The notes below the pieces were generated by a model that made no database searches, had not been told where the DNA came from, and saw only the letters and a program-made list of their open reading frames with translations. Source: Dacryopinax spathularia (Eukaryota > Basidiomycota > Dacrymycetes > Dacrymycetales > Dacrymycetaceae). Taken from it: DNA of 64,000 nucleotides. Location of the stretch: the NCBI GenBank assembly GCA_037974965.1, contig JBBPFI010000013.1, positions 992,001 through 1,056,000 of the forward strand. The letters run 5' to 3'. The position numbers and the translations under genes are program-made. Numbering within the stretch: the first letter of the stretch is position 1; each line of letters opens with the position of its first letter. Below are positions 9,515 through 20,272 of this stretch, in pieces.

Positions 9515-12431
9515 ATGTTCTCCCCTACAGAAGACACCCTCCTCAATTGGGATGCAGCCAGCGTCGCGTCCGACGAGTGGCTTGATGAAGAGGACGAGTA
9601 TGGCCCCTTGCCGGTGCCTCCCTTGCCAAAGGTACCGATGGAGTCTCCCGACGAGATGGAACAGGCATGGGATGAGCTGAAAGGGCGTTTGGCAAGGCTT
9701 GGCCGGAAGGGCGAGAGCAAGTGGGTTGAGGCAGCACAGGCAGAGATGCTGGTCTTTGAGCAAGAGTTTGGGGTGAAGCTGGGCAAGGATCACCCTGCCG
9801 CGGCAGCTATCAAGGCAAACAATCAGGAGGATGACAACGATGGCGGCAACAACAACGATGACGATGAGGACGACGACGAGGATGAGGATGAGCTTGATGA
9901 AGAGTGCGTGCCCCATACTTTACTGTTTCCTTATGCACCAGCGCTCATGGTGGTGCAAGGGGTCAACCGAGAATGAAAAAGGAGGGGAAGGATATCACCC
10001 GTACGTTGCTTACTCTGATCAGTGCATCGTCTCCCTAAAAGCTGAACAGATGAGTGTCGCATGGCAATGGTCAGCCTGGGGATTGTAAACAAGGATGACA
10101 ACTTCCCCGGGATGACCATCCCCCTCTTCCATTACCAAGCGATGGGGGTGGATTGGATGGAGCGCATGGAGAGAGAGTCATCGTGCGTACAACTTGGAAG
10201 GAGAGCATCAATGCACCGGCTGATTATTATATCTGCAGGCAAAGAGGTGGTATCCTCGCTGACGACATGGGGCTTGGGAAGACAGTACAAGTGATCGCAC
10301 ACATCCTCAACACGAAGGCAGTCTCATGCTGCCCCTCTTCTCCCGGTTCCGGGCATACACTCATCGTCATGCCGGCCGGCTTGATCCCACAATGGGACTC
10401 GGAGATCCCGGCAAGGACGGAGCCCGGAGCCCTGACTCACTGGAAATGGTGGCAAGCCAATGGCATGCGTGACCCCAGTGTACTCACAGACCACGATGTG
10501 ATCCTCGCGTCCTACCACGGTGTGTATGCGGAGAACAGCCCGCTGCTGTCAATACCCTGGCATCGCGTCATCCTCGACGAAGCGCACAACATCAAGAATC
10601 CCAAAGCGGTGCAGACCATCGCCTGTCTAAAGCTCAAGGCACACCATCACTGGTGTTTGACCGGCACACCGATTCAGAACAACATCTCCGAGGCTGGGAC
10701 GCTCATGAGCTTTGTCCAGGTGCCCTTCTACCGCCATCCGATCTTCTTTGAAGAGAAACTCGGATTTCTCGCCAAGGTGTCGCGCAACCAGGCCAAATCC
10801 GGTCTCTATGAAGTTTTCAAGACCTGCATGCTCCGTCGCAATTACAACGACACCTACAACGGTAAACCGATCATCAAGCTCCCTCAAAGGGATATCGTCC
10901 CTCAGATGATGAAACTGTCGCCCAAGTGGCAGAAGGCGTACGACAAGATGCAAGACGCCGCTCGTACCCATTTCGAGCAACAAAAAAAGATGTGAGTGTG
11001 GCTGTCTCCCGATCACCCGGACCAGCGCTGATTGGTCATTAGCAAAAGGAACGTCCAATCCCAGGCAAGAGCGCGTGAGTGGTGTCGCCTGCATGACACG
11101 CTGGGTGGGTGCTGATCGTTGGTATAGTCTGGGCAACGGGTCAACGCATGTGCCGCTTCTTGGCGCATCCGGTGCTTGCAAAGGCGCCACAGCTCAACCT
11201 GACTACAAAGGATCAAGAAGAGTGGGAAGAACAGCTGGCACAATGGACGGATGTGCGGTTGCATTGGTGGTCTCAGCGCAGACAGCCGAAACTCGGCTGC
11301 AGCAAGTGCAACGCGAAGACCGAGCAGCAGGATATGTACTGCAGTCGGTGCAAACACATATACTGCAAGCGTGCGTGGTCCAGCAAATGAGCGAGAGGAC
11401 ATGGCTGACGGGTGAGGTAGGCTGTTGGGTGCTAGAAGGCATCCAGGAATTTGGGTGCCCAGTTGCGAAGTGCAAGGACAAGGGGGGCGGGGTGTATGCT
11501 GTCCCACGACGTATCATTCCCACTCCTGAGCTGCCGCGCAAGGGGCAATCCGCATTTGAGCATGTGAAGGCAAAGCCACATGTGCGACTGGCATTGGAGC
11601 AGAACGTGCTCTGGAGCGACAAGGTACGCATGCATGTGGCGTTGGTCGTTATCGTTTTGCTCATCGTTTCCTAGTTCCTTGTAAGCCGGAGATTGTACGC
11701 TCGTGCTACATTGCTCATTCTCTGCAGCTCATCAAGGAGCTTATCTTGAAGCACATGCAGGAGGACAACGAGCGGATCAAAGCTCTGAAAGCACAGGGCA
11801 AGCCACTCGACAGCACAACCATTCCATCCAAGTTTCTCGTCTTCTCGCAGTGGACCGCGGTGCTTGACCTGGCATTTGTAGCATTCTCCACAGTCAAAGA
11901 GTTCAATTTGGCTCGGTAAGTGTCTCAACGTGGATGTCGCCCAGCATGCTGTTGACAATGGATTAGATACGATGGAACCATGAGTATGGCGCAGCGTTCC
12001 AAGGCCTTGGAAGACTTTAAAACTTGGGACGGTGGGCCTAACATCTTGCTGATTTCGATCGGTGCGGGCGGCACTGGGTATGACCTCTCTCTCTCTTTCT
12101 CTCTCTATCTCTCTCACTGACGCTTGCTCAGACTGAATCTTATGCGTGCCAACATCATCTTCACCATTGACCCACACTGGAATGTTGCCAAAGAGATGCA
12201 AGGTGCGTCTTTGTTCAGGGGTTACAGAGCAAAGCACTTGACATGACGCAGCCTACAATCGTGCGTATCGCGTGGGCCAGGCCAAACGTGAGTATGGGAG
12301 AAGTGTTGTCGCATGCCTCTGAATTTGCCTGTGCAGGCGTGATCATCTATCCGCTCATCTACAGCAACACCATCGAGGAGCGCATTGTCAACAGGCAGCA
12401 AGACAAGCGTAAGATGATAATGCAAGCCTAA
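9515..12431 (+). CDS. Rad5/Rad16-like SNF2 helicase with embedded RING (cassette 1)
   Basis: Multi-exon gene. The ATG at 9515 opens an acidic N-terminal exon (DEWLDEEDEYGPLP) matched by the paralogue at 49098. A 56-bp intron sits just before motif I (GTGCGT...TGCAG|GCAAAGAGG), at the same place as in the paralogue. Visible SNF2 motifs: DDMGLGKT (about 10260), DEAHNI (about 10577), LTGTPIQN (about 10660). After lobe 1 comes a Cys-rich finger, CSKCN...YCSRCKHIYCK, near 11290-11370, then GCPVAKC. Lobe 2 follows: FLVFSQW, GGTGLNLMRAN, and motif VI QAYNRAYRVGQ, ending at TAA 12431. A RING between the lobes is the hallmark of Rad5/Rad16/HLTF-type remodellers, which combine DNA translocation with ubiquitin ligation. 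It is the third gene of the cassette. Exact borders of the later small exons are uncertain. Confidence 0.82.
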
Positions 12432-12569
12432 CCCTGGCACCCCGCACCAATGGGCATTGGTGAGCAAGATGCCCTTTATCGACCGGTCCGGGTGCCTCAC
12501 TCATCCAATTTACACAGGAGAAAGGGGAGAACATACATTGTCATCCCCTGTCTCCCTCTGCCAAGTTAC

Positions 12570-13440
12570 GAAATAAATTAATTAATGATGATGTGCCGAA
12601 CGGTCGATCCCGCGACAACAACTCCAGACAGCCTGGACCCTTGTGAACGGTTGACCGTTCACATCAAAGCCTCCTCGAACGGTCAACCGTTCGAGGCCTT
12701 TCACCCCTCCCATTCCTTCAGGTCTTTTCACATCCTTTACCCATCCCATCCCCCTATGATCTCCCCTTCTCCCCTTCAAAATCGATAATTTCATTGTTGA
12801 GGATGCGATGTCGAAAGTTGGGTGTAGTTTGGGTGCGGACCCTGGGCGCAAGGTTCACCGTTCCTCACCAAGCTCAGCAGAACGGCAGACTGTTCCACCC
12901 CTTCCAGCAATGCAAAGCCCGATCTCCTTTTGCGTCATCTCCTTTGCCTTCCCATCCACCCTCTCGCCTTTTCCCCTTGCAAATCGATAAGGCAGTTATT
13001 GTAAGGTCGATGAAGATGTGTCGCACGTCACCCAAGGCCGGACCCTAGGACAACAACTCAGCATTCAGGCCAAAGTTATGTCAAGCAACGCACCGTTCAC
13101 CACCTTGCACGCAAGATATACCCTCACAAATCTGTTAATACTCCCTCCTGGCCTCCATCCACCCGCTCGCCTTCTCCCTTTTGAGATCGATAAGTGAGTT
13201 GTCGAGACGTTGATGAAGATCTGCCGGATGTCGTTTGACCCAGGGCCCTCGCACAAGAGCGGACCACTCGATGAGCTTCAACAACCGTTCCCACTCCTAC
13301 AGCAACAATCCGTTCTCACTTCTTTCCTGAACCTATCCCCCTGATCCCCATTCGCGCGCTGAGCTTGCCGCCATTCAAATCAACAAGGAGATTGTTGAGA
13401 TGATGAGGTGACAATATTGGGCGGTCAGAGAGAGGGACCC
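12570..13440. repeat. Degenerate ~200-bp repeats downstream of SNF2 gene 1
   Basis: No gene is visible from 12432 to 14326. Within it, blocks with the order CTTYTCCCCTT, ATCGATAA, GTTGA/GTTATTG, GATGAAGATGTG, GGACCC recur at spacings of about 190-205 bp (ATCGATAA or its variant near 12782, 12983, 13187 and 13377). Two 16-bp segments, GAACGGTTGACCGTTC (12645-12660) and its reverse complement (12676-12691), form an inverted repeat. 13441-13860 holds nothing I recognise. Confidence 0.6.
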
Positions 13441-13859
13441 TAGGGATGATGCAGTCAGTCCAAGTACACAAGAGGAGTGCAATCCACGCACCTGGCTCTC
13501 CATAACCACAGCTAGCTCTTTCCCCTACCATCTCCCTTCTATCCCCACTTTCCCAGCTCAGCACCAGCAGCGGACGGTCGAGAACGGACGGGAGTAACGC
13601 AAAGCAACAGCAAGAAGGATGGTAGAGGACAGAGAGGTGCGGATTCAGGGACCACGCCGATGTGTCCCTGACCGGCCTTTTCGCTTCTTGACTTCCTGTC
13701 CTCCTCTCCCTTGGTAAGAGTCCTCTACTTCTCCATCCTCCCCAGACATTCCTTCATGCCCCTTGCCCCCGTCCTCCTCCTTCAATGGTCCTTTGTCCCG
13801 CAGCTCACCCCAATTTTAACAAGTCATTTCCCTTACCCCTCACCCATTCCGCCAACTTG

Positions 13860-14165
13860 AGCCCTCACCTGAGGAAAGGAGCACTTTGAGGCCAAAAGGA
13901 AAACTCATGTTGCGGAAGGAAAAGTCTTTTGGGGTGAGGGAGTGGTCCCTTACTCTACCAAAAGATTTCCCTTCCTCCCAAAGCGGTCCCTTACCCACCA
14001 AAACTCTTTCCCTTCCTACCAAAGCGGTCCCTTACCCACCAAAACTCTTTTCCTTCCTGCCCAAAGCGGTCCCTTACTCACTCCAACCCTTTTCCTTTCT
14101 GATCAAAGTGGCCCCTTACTCACCCCAACTGTTTTCCTTTCCACCCAAAGGGGTCCCTTACTCAT
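13860..14165. repeat. Intergenic TTTCC...GGTCCCTTAC repeat cluster (a)
   Basis: Seven or so loose copies of a 33-37 bp word, TTTTCCTTYCYRCCCAAAG, then NGGTCCCTTACTCACC. It lies directly upstream of the coiled-coil gene at 14327. The same word recurs in at least seven other intergenic intervals of this window and in no clear exon. Confidence 0.85.
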
Positions 14166-14326
14166 TGGCATCGCCTCACGCCTGTCGGAGCTTTTATCCG
14201 CATCCGTACACTGTATGCCATTTTTGCTCAGCCCAAGTCATACCTTGCTCTCCGCCACCAACATCTGACTTGCGTACACTTACCATCCCAACAACCCAAT
14301 CCTCCTCCCCCAGAGTAACAGCCACC

Positions 14327-15478
14327 ATGTCTCATGAACACCTTGTTCCTGCTGGGCAGCCGGACGAAGAGGATCAACTTGCCCACTCCCAGCAAACCGG
14401 TCCGGAGACTGCACCCTCCTCAGCCTGGAAGCGTCCACGCCCCGCAAGTGAAGAGATCGACACCATGTTCGATAACATGGGAGCAAGCCCCAAGAAGAAG
14501 CTTGCAACAGCCATATCGGGTGTCGAGCCATCTGATAACACTCTCAAGCATCCTGATGCATCCTGCAGTCAGGTACTCACCGGTATGTCCTTTGCTCTTC
14601 CTGACCGACGAACTTCATCCTCATCTCTCCTTCCAGATTTGAATCAACCTCCCATCGACGTCAACCAGCCCCTTCCTGACGGCACCACCCTTCACGTGCC
14701 CTGTGACACCAGTCCCTCCCAAGATGGCGAAGAGCTGCTGCCTGCAATGGAAGGAAACAAGAACTGTGAGTCCATGCCCTTGCTCCCTAGACCATCCGCT
14801 CATCCACTGTTCAGCCGCCTCAAGCAACGGCAAGGGTTTGAGCGTTGCGAGTACCCCAACCGGCTGGCAGGAAGAAGCCAAGGCCATGAAAGCAAGGATC
14901 GAAGCCTTGGGAGAGCAGGTCAATCTGCAAGGCGAGCTGATTGACGGCCTCACCACCCAGAACACGCTTCTGCAGCAACAGCTCATTGCTCTTAAGCAAG
15001 ACAACCTGGTACTGGCAGCAGAGGACGGGCAGCTCCGCGAAGACCTTCAAGAGATGCAGACATTTGTTTTTGTAAGTCGCACCATTTACGCGATTCACCT
15101 GCTCATCTCTCTCACTTGCAGCCTAATGACGCGCTGGCCAAGATCCAACGCCGGGAGATTATTGTCAAGGGCCGCAAGTACCTCATGTCTCTCCTCGACT
15201 GGCCGGACTTCGACTGGACTTCCTTTGTTGCCCAACACCCACGCAAAGCCACCGTCATGGACCCGCGGTTCAATACCGATCGAAGGTGGAGACGGCTCAC
15301 GCCTGAGGTTGCCCACTTCCTCTACGACAATGGGCGGGACATTCGCGATATCGGGGAGCCTGCGGTGCATGCCTTTAGCACGCCTGCACTTCAAGAGGCA
15401 GCACAAGCCAGAGGCGTGTCTGCCCACACCAAGCAATACCTGCTTCACCTTCTCAACATCGTTCCTTCTTCCTCCTAG
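14327..15478 (+). CDS. Coiled-coil family protein (member 3)
   Basis: The start ATG at 14327 sits in a strong context (GCCACCATG). Exon 1 runs to 14582, intron 14583-14636 (GTATGT...TTCCAG), then an exon from DLNQPPIDVNQPLPDG. The third exon, near 14860-15072, is an amphipathic coiled coil (EALGEQVNLQGELI, NTLLQQQLIALKQDN). The last intron (GTAAGT...TTGCAG) precedes the shared C-terminal domain (DALAKIQRREIIVKGRKYLM, FVAQHP, MDPRF, WRRLTPEVAHFLYD). It ends at TAG 15478. It is more diverged from the cassette members and closer to the partial member at the left edge (shared NQPLPDG/NKPLPHG segment). The exact end of exon 2 is unresolved. Function unknown. Confidence 0.72.
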
Positions 15479-15569
15479 TGTCCTTACAGTGATTGTATGA
15501 TACCTCGCAAGCCTTATGCCCGCTGCAATGCATTCCCGTTCATGCCACAGTGTCTGTGCTGGAAGTTGC

Positions 15570-15850
15570 CATGTCGTTTCCGCTCCCTTACCCACCGCAA
15601 TGGTTTTCCTTTCTCATCAAAGGGGTCCCTCGCAATTCCGCACTCAGTACACTAGTTTTCCTTTGCTCCAAAAGTGGTCCCTTACCTAGCGGTCCCTTAC
15701 TCACCACAACTGTTTTCCTTCCCAGCCAAAGCGGTCCCTTCCCCCCCACACCCCTTTTCCTTTCCCACCACAGTCGTGCACAGTACATGGTCCCTTACGA
15801 CAACTCGTTTCCCTTCCAACCCAAACTGTCCCTTGCTCACCGAGACAAGT
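15570..15850. repeat. Intergenic TTTCC...GGTCCCTTAC repeat cluster (b)
   Basis: About six loose copies of the TTTTCCTTTC..ACCA + GGTCCCTTACTCACC word, lying between the coiled-coil gene and the kinase gene and ending about 100 bp before the kinase start. Confidence 0.8.
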
Positions 15851-15946
15851 ACGTTACTAGGATAACTGCTCCCGAACCTGTTACAGGGACCTGCATCTTC
15901 GTTCTCTCCCACCACCATTCATCACCATCACACTTTGCACTTGACA

Positions 15947-16836
15947 ATGATGTCGACAACTGCACCCATGTAAGTATCATTTTGTGCTTCTCATTGAAAC
16001 ACTACTCATGCTTGCTGACCAGCCTCCACTCCAACCTTCGGATCCATCCAATTGGAGTGGGACAAACCGGCTTCATCTTTCCGTCTGGTAACCCACAAGA
16101 CGAGTGGGTAGTCAAGAAGCCTCGTGATCCCGAACACAAGGGTTGCCATAAGGCCATTGAGCGGGAATACAACTGCTATATGGTACTGGCCGACCGCTTG
16201 CCCGCAGCAAAATGCCCATATGTCCTCCGTGCACTCGGATTCGATCGTCAAGCATGCGCCCTGTACCTACCCATGATGAAGCACCGCGACATTGTTGAGC
16301 ACCTCAGGCGAGCCAAGATTCACCGGACGTCTCCTAGCAACCTCCAGCGCATCAAGTGGTGTGCCCAACTGGCGTATGCTCTGAGCGCCATACACTCCTG
16401 CGGTGTCATCCATGCGGACCTTCATCCACGCAACGTCCTGCTCGATGACGACCTCAACGTCAAGCTCGCCGATTTCGAGGAAGCGTCATACCCTGGCAAT
16501 TACAAGGGGCGTGCTGCGCTCGACCCACGACTGTCCATCAAAGATTTTTGGAGTGCAAAGGTGGAGGACTGGGACGAGTTTAGGCAGGTGGACATCTACG
16601 GCTTTGGGAGCACCATGTACTGGATCATGGAAGGCAGGCCGCCGTTTGACGGAGTCGAGGGATATGAAGAGGAAGAGGATTGGGCACGGTCATATGAGAA
16701 GGGGATATTTCCGGATACAACACGATTGCCTCTAGGCAATCTCATACTCGAAATTTGGCAGGGGAAGGTCCGAGATGCAGGTGACATACTGCATGAAATA
16801 GCCGTTCACATCCCACTCCCCCCGGACCTCTCATGA
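15947..16836 (+). CDS. Small single-domain protein kinase
   Basis: Exons 15947-15969 and 16023-16836 (53-bp intron GTAAGT...CCAG) give 278 residues, almost all kinase domain. Visible parts: a Gly-rich loop variant IGVGQTGFIF; VVKK with the ATP-binding Lys; catalytic loop HADLHPRNVLL (HxD...N complete); LADFEEASY in place of DFG; and a C-lobe VDIYGFGSTMYWIMEGRPPF. A catalytic loop with an intact Asp and Asn suggests activity. The DFE instead of DFG is unusual but is seen in some active fungal kinases. It resembles the short tyrosine-kinase-like or Ser/Thr kinases expanded in basidiomycetes. No link to the helicase cassette is visible apart from sitting between the two copies. Confidence 0.85.
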
Positions 16837-16868
16837 TATAACCCCGTCAACCCTTTCTGCACTGCTGT

Positions 16869-17050
16869 TCACTTTGTTCCATTCGTCGTAGCAGCCGCCG
16901 CCGCTGCCTTCTTCTTCTCGTCTGCAATGCAAGCCGGACATTTGCCGTTGTTCCGCGCGCTATCGGCTCGGGATGACCCGAAGCTGGTAAATACTTTGGG
17001 AGCGCTCGTGATCGTGCAGTTGTTCGTGCACTCCGGATCGGGAACAAAGG
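16869..17050 (-). CDS. Possible small Cys-containing protein or gene tail
   Basis: A minus-strand open segment reading DAFVPDPECTNNCTITSAPK, then GKCPACIADEKKK and an Ala/Thr run to a stop. A consensus-like 3' splice site (GGCTCCAG) precedes the Asp codon, so it could be the last exon of a small gene. No convincing start exon is seen. It is tail to tail with the kinase. Low confidence. Confidence 0.3.
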
Positions 17051-17054
17051 CATC

Positions 17055-17600
17055 TGGAGCCGGCGAGGTATGGGTGCATGTGTGCAAGATCCTGAGGCCC
17101 GTCAATGTCTGACAGTTACAAGTGGTACTGTTGTATGGTCAGGCACTGTGCAGGTAGCAGGCAGAACGCGTACGCAGTCGTGTCAGCCATGTTGTTGAAG
17201 TGGTTGAGTTTTGGGGGGGTGGGGAAAGGTCATTGAGCGAGACAGACCAGTTTATATCACGGTGGGTGCAGAGATAAGCATATCCAGCGCATCACTGTGG
17301 AGGTGCCAGAGTCGCCGTATGGAGTAACCTGAATTACACAGCACCAGTGCAACCATGTGTATGGCCCGACTACATTCATACGACTTGCTCCGCTGGGAGC
17401 AGTCATCTGGCTATCCTCCACTAAAGAAGTCCCCATTGTCATGATAGAAGCCAGCTCTAACACCGCCCTTTATCTGATTGGTCACCCACAGAGATAGGAT
17501 GATAGTTGCGCCAGGTGCATGGCTTGTGACCATGCCCAGAAGAGTTTCTTACTCATGCTGCAAAGCATCACACAGTTGCCATATGCCGAGACATCCGTCC
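17055..17600. other. Intergenic, nothing recognised
   Basis: About 550 bp without a supportable gene, repeat array or RNA. Short open frames on both strands lack splice or family support. Confidence 0.5.
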
Positions 17601-17604
17601 TTGC

Positions 17605-17860
17605 CTTGTGGGGAAAGAGTCCCCTTACCCACCGTGCCTTACCCACCGTGCCTGACCCACAGCGAGTCCCTAACTCACAGCCCCTTACGTGGAAGGAGTC
17701 CCTTACCTGCAAGCACAGTGCGTCCCTTTCCACCCAAGTGGGGATCTGTTCCTTTCCCACCAAGGACCCTTTCCTTTCGCACCAACTGCTTTTCCTTCCT
17801 CGCCAACCGCGCCATTTTCCTAAGTCCCTCTCCTTTCCCACCAATCACTGTATTGTCAAC
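17605..17860. repeat. Intergenic TTTCC...GGTCCCTTAC repeat cluster (c)
   Basis: Loose copies of the word: GAGTCCCCTTACCCACC, GAGTCCCTTACCTGCAAG, TTTCCTTTCGCACCAA, TTTTCCTTCCTCGCCAA. It lies just upstream of the duplicated promoter block. Confidence 0.7.
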
Positions 17861-17929
17861 AATAGGGTCCGTCGAAGAGTAAGTTAGGCAAGTACGACAA
17901 CCTCATTTGACGTCGACGGTCTCTCCTTC

Positions 17930-18341
17930 ACTGCTTACTCTTGTCACACTTGCCCACCTCCCACACTCAGTCTCTGCATCTTGCCCTGATCGACCGTCAG
18001 CACACTATCACACCCAGAATAGGCAGCTCAGGCCATCTAAAGACTCCGATGCAGCAAACTCTGGCCGATCCTTGCAAGAACGCTCCCTGTATGGTTCAGC
18101 ACTCTCCCACCATGGAACGATCTCTACCTAAGTGCCGTCGATGCGGACCACTGTGATGAGCACAGAGTTGCTGCTCTGTTCGCTATCACCGCGTCACCCC
18201 CTCTCGCCCTATCACACTCTTCCTGCCAGACCGACCGTATATTGCACAGGTGAGTAGCCTTCCCCTCCTCACTCTGTTTCGTTCTCACAATACCCCCCAA
18301 GATATTGGCATTCATCTGCTCCCTGTCCCCCCAACTCGATC
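17930..18341 (+). promoter_or_regulatory. RecQ-type promoter and start-of-ORF captured by coiled-coil gene
   Basis: This block is about 80-85 percent identical by eye to 19850-20300, the leader and first codons of the second RecQ-like gene. Both contain TCTGGCCGATCCTTGCAAGAAC, GATGCGGACCACTG.GATGAGCACAGAG, CCAGACCGACC.TATATTGCACAGG and TGAGTAGCCTTCCCCTCC. Here the homology runs past the old start: ATACCCCCCAAGA replaces ATGCCCCCCAAGA, and the coiled-coil ATG lies about 50 bp further on. The coiled-coil gene thus appears to be driven by a copied helicase promoter. Confidence 0.75.
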
Positions 18342-19202
18342 ATGTCCCAGCCATCGACAACCACCCTTCCCTCCCCCTTCCCCTCCCCTAGCGACCCCAA
18401 GACCGCCATGCAAAAGGCTGAGAGCCCCGACGAAGCGGCTAGTGAGGAAAGCAAGAGCCTGGGAGAGCATCCTTCATCCGGTGCGTCCCCAACCATGCAC
18501 ATACATCAGACTTACTCCCCACCTTGTCCAGATGCTCAGGACGAATGTCAGCGCGCGAGTGTGGACATTGCAGCACTCCAGGCCGATCTGCACAAGATGG
18601 CCATACGGATCCGCAATCTCGAGCAAGAGGGCAAGACTCAGTGGGAGCGGGGAGATGATGTGCAGAACGAGGTCGAGGCGCTTCAGGAGCAGGTGGATGC
18701 TTTGAAACAGCAGAACAGGCTGTTTCAACAGGAGAACGAGCTGCTCTGGCAGAATGTCAGGCATCTGCAGGCCAGTACGCTTGTGCGTCCCACACACTGT
18801 TCCGCTGGGTCTGTGTTCTTACTGTCCCCGCAGCACGACAACCTCTGCACGAAGCTGCAGTGGAGGGAGATTATCATGGTCGGTCGCAAAGAGCTCCTCA
18901 AGCTACTCGATTGCAACAACCTCCTCTGGAGCGAATTCGTCATCTCCCACCCAATCAGCACCATCCTCGCCGACAAGCGATTCAAGCACCATCCCAAGTG
19001 GAAGCACCTAGGCCGTCGAGAGCTCGAGTTCCTTTGCGACAAGCAAGGGGGCAAGAAGATTCGTGAGGCTGGCTTGGGGACCACAGAGGAGGTGACATTC
19101 TCTCCTCTTGGCCTGTTTGAGGCAATCGAGGAGCGGGGGCTAGACCAGCATCAGAGAGCGATGTTGGCCAATCTCCTGTCGGTCCATCCCCTCCATTCGT
19201 AG
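18342..19202 (+). CDS. Coiled-coil family protein (member 4), first gene of cassette 2
   Basis: The ATG at 18342 (MSQPSTTTLPSP) gives about 250 residues. The frame stays open through a probable first intron (GTGCGT...GTCCAG, about 18481-18532). A second intron (about 18782-18833) has matching sites in member 2. Parts: Ser/Pro-rich N-terminus; a coiled coil with ALQADLHKMAIRIRNLEQEG and EALQEQVDALKQQN; the shared C-terminal domain (WREIIMVGRKELLKLLD, FVISHPISTILADKRF, WKHLGRRELEFLCDKQGGKK); then a short helical tail ending in SVHPLHS. It is nearly identical to member 2 apart from the N-terminus. It lies about 1.1 kb upstream of RecQ-like gene 2 in the same orientation. Function unknown; dimerisation is likely. 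Confidence 0.78.
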   Translation: MSQPSTTTLPSPFPSPSDPKTAMQKAESPDEAASEESKSLGEHPSSGASPTMHIHQTYSPPCPDAQDECQRASVDIAALQADLHKMAIRIRNLEQEGKTQWERGDDVQNEVEALQEQVDALKQQNRLFQQENELLWQNVRHLQASTLVRPTHCSAGSVFLLSPQHDNLCTKLQWREIIMVGRKELLKLLDCNNLLWSEFVISHPISTILADKRFKHHPKWKHLGRRELEFLCDKQGGKKIREAGLGTTEEVTFSPLGLFEAIEERGLDQHQRAMLANLLSVHPLHS

Positions 19203-19314
19203 GCACACGTGTACGTTAAAAATGTCCCTGAGCATTAGCGCGAATAACAAAGATGATCCATCATTCACACAATATCGTATTTCACTGTTGTGCATCATGT
19301 CCGTCACAGAGAGT

Positions 19315-19795
19315 AACATGCCTAGGGGCGCTTTTCCTTTCCCACTCACTAGGGTCCCTTTCCGCGCCTGGATGATCTCCTTTCCCACTCACTAGGGTCC
19401 CTTTCCGCGCCTGAATGTTCTCCTTTCCCGCCCACAAGGGTCCCCTTCCGCGCCTGAATGTTTTCCTTTCCCACTCACAAGGGTCCCTTTCCGCAGCTCG
19501 ATGATCTCCTTCGCAGCCCGGGCAGTCCCTTTCTCACTCACCCCTGTAGGGACACTTTTCCTTTCCCACCCGGCACTTTCCCTTTCCCACCAACCAGGTC
19601 CCTTTCTCCCCCAACCCCACCCCCTGAGTAGTTTTCCTTTCTCACCAACGGCTCTCCTTTCTCACCAGCAGGGTCCCTCCCTCACCCAGTCCCTTTTCCT
19701 TCCTCACCAACTGCGCTCCTTTCTCGCGCGTCCCTGTCCCCTCTCCCTAAGTAGTTTTCCTTTGTCACCAAATCACTTTAGAGTCCGTTTCCCCA
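19315..19795. repeat. Intergenic TTTCC...GGTCCCTTTC repeat cluster (d)
   Basis: More than ten loose copies. The first half has units of about 36-40 bp (TTTTCCTTTCCCACTCAC, AGGGTCCCTTTCCGCGCCTG); the second half is looser (TTTCTCACCAACGGCTCTCC). The CGCGCCTGAATG-linked variant reappears as CGCGTCTCAATG in front of SNF2 gene 2 (48.7 kb). Confidence 0.88.
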
Positions 19796-19849
19796 CATTG
19801 GGCAACCCATCAGATGTTGACCCTGACTTCGATAATACTCTGGCTTCAT

Positions 19850-20272
19850 TCACTCCTGCTCTTGTCACACTCGCCCACTTCCCACCACTCTAGCCTAATG
19901 TGTCTCCCCCTGATCGACCAACGACTTGTATATGGCACACCGTCACACCCATAACAGGCAACCCAGGCCATCTAAAGATTCCGGTGGAGTGCACTCTGGC
20001 CGATCCTTGCAAGAACCCTCCCTATATGGCTCAGCACTCTCCTACCATGGATCAGCGTCTACCCAAGTATGCTCGATGCGGACCACTGCGATGAGCACAG
20101 AGCTGGTGCTCTGCTCTCTATCACCGCGTCACCCCCTCTGTCCTCATCTGTCAGCGCGTCACCCCCTCTCGCCCAATCACCCCCTCTCGCCCCATCACAC
20201 TCTTCCCGCCAGACCGACCATATATTGCACAGGTGAGTAGCCTTCCCCTCCTCACTCTGTTTCGTTCTCAAA
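19850..20272 (+). promoter_or_regulatory. Leader of RecQ-like gene 2
   Basis: Sister of the block at 17930-18341. It has CTTGTCACACTCGCCCAC, TCTGGCCGATCCTTGCAAGAAC and a small internal repeat of the TCACCCCCTCTCGCCC word, then CATATATTGCACAG about 45 bp before the ATG. It marks the intact form of the promoter that was copied upstream. Confidence 0.6.

Noticed and set aside
17257-17463. Small minus-strand open frame in the intergenic stretch
   Set aside because: No start context, splice sites, repeats or family resemblance.
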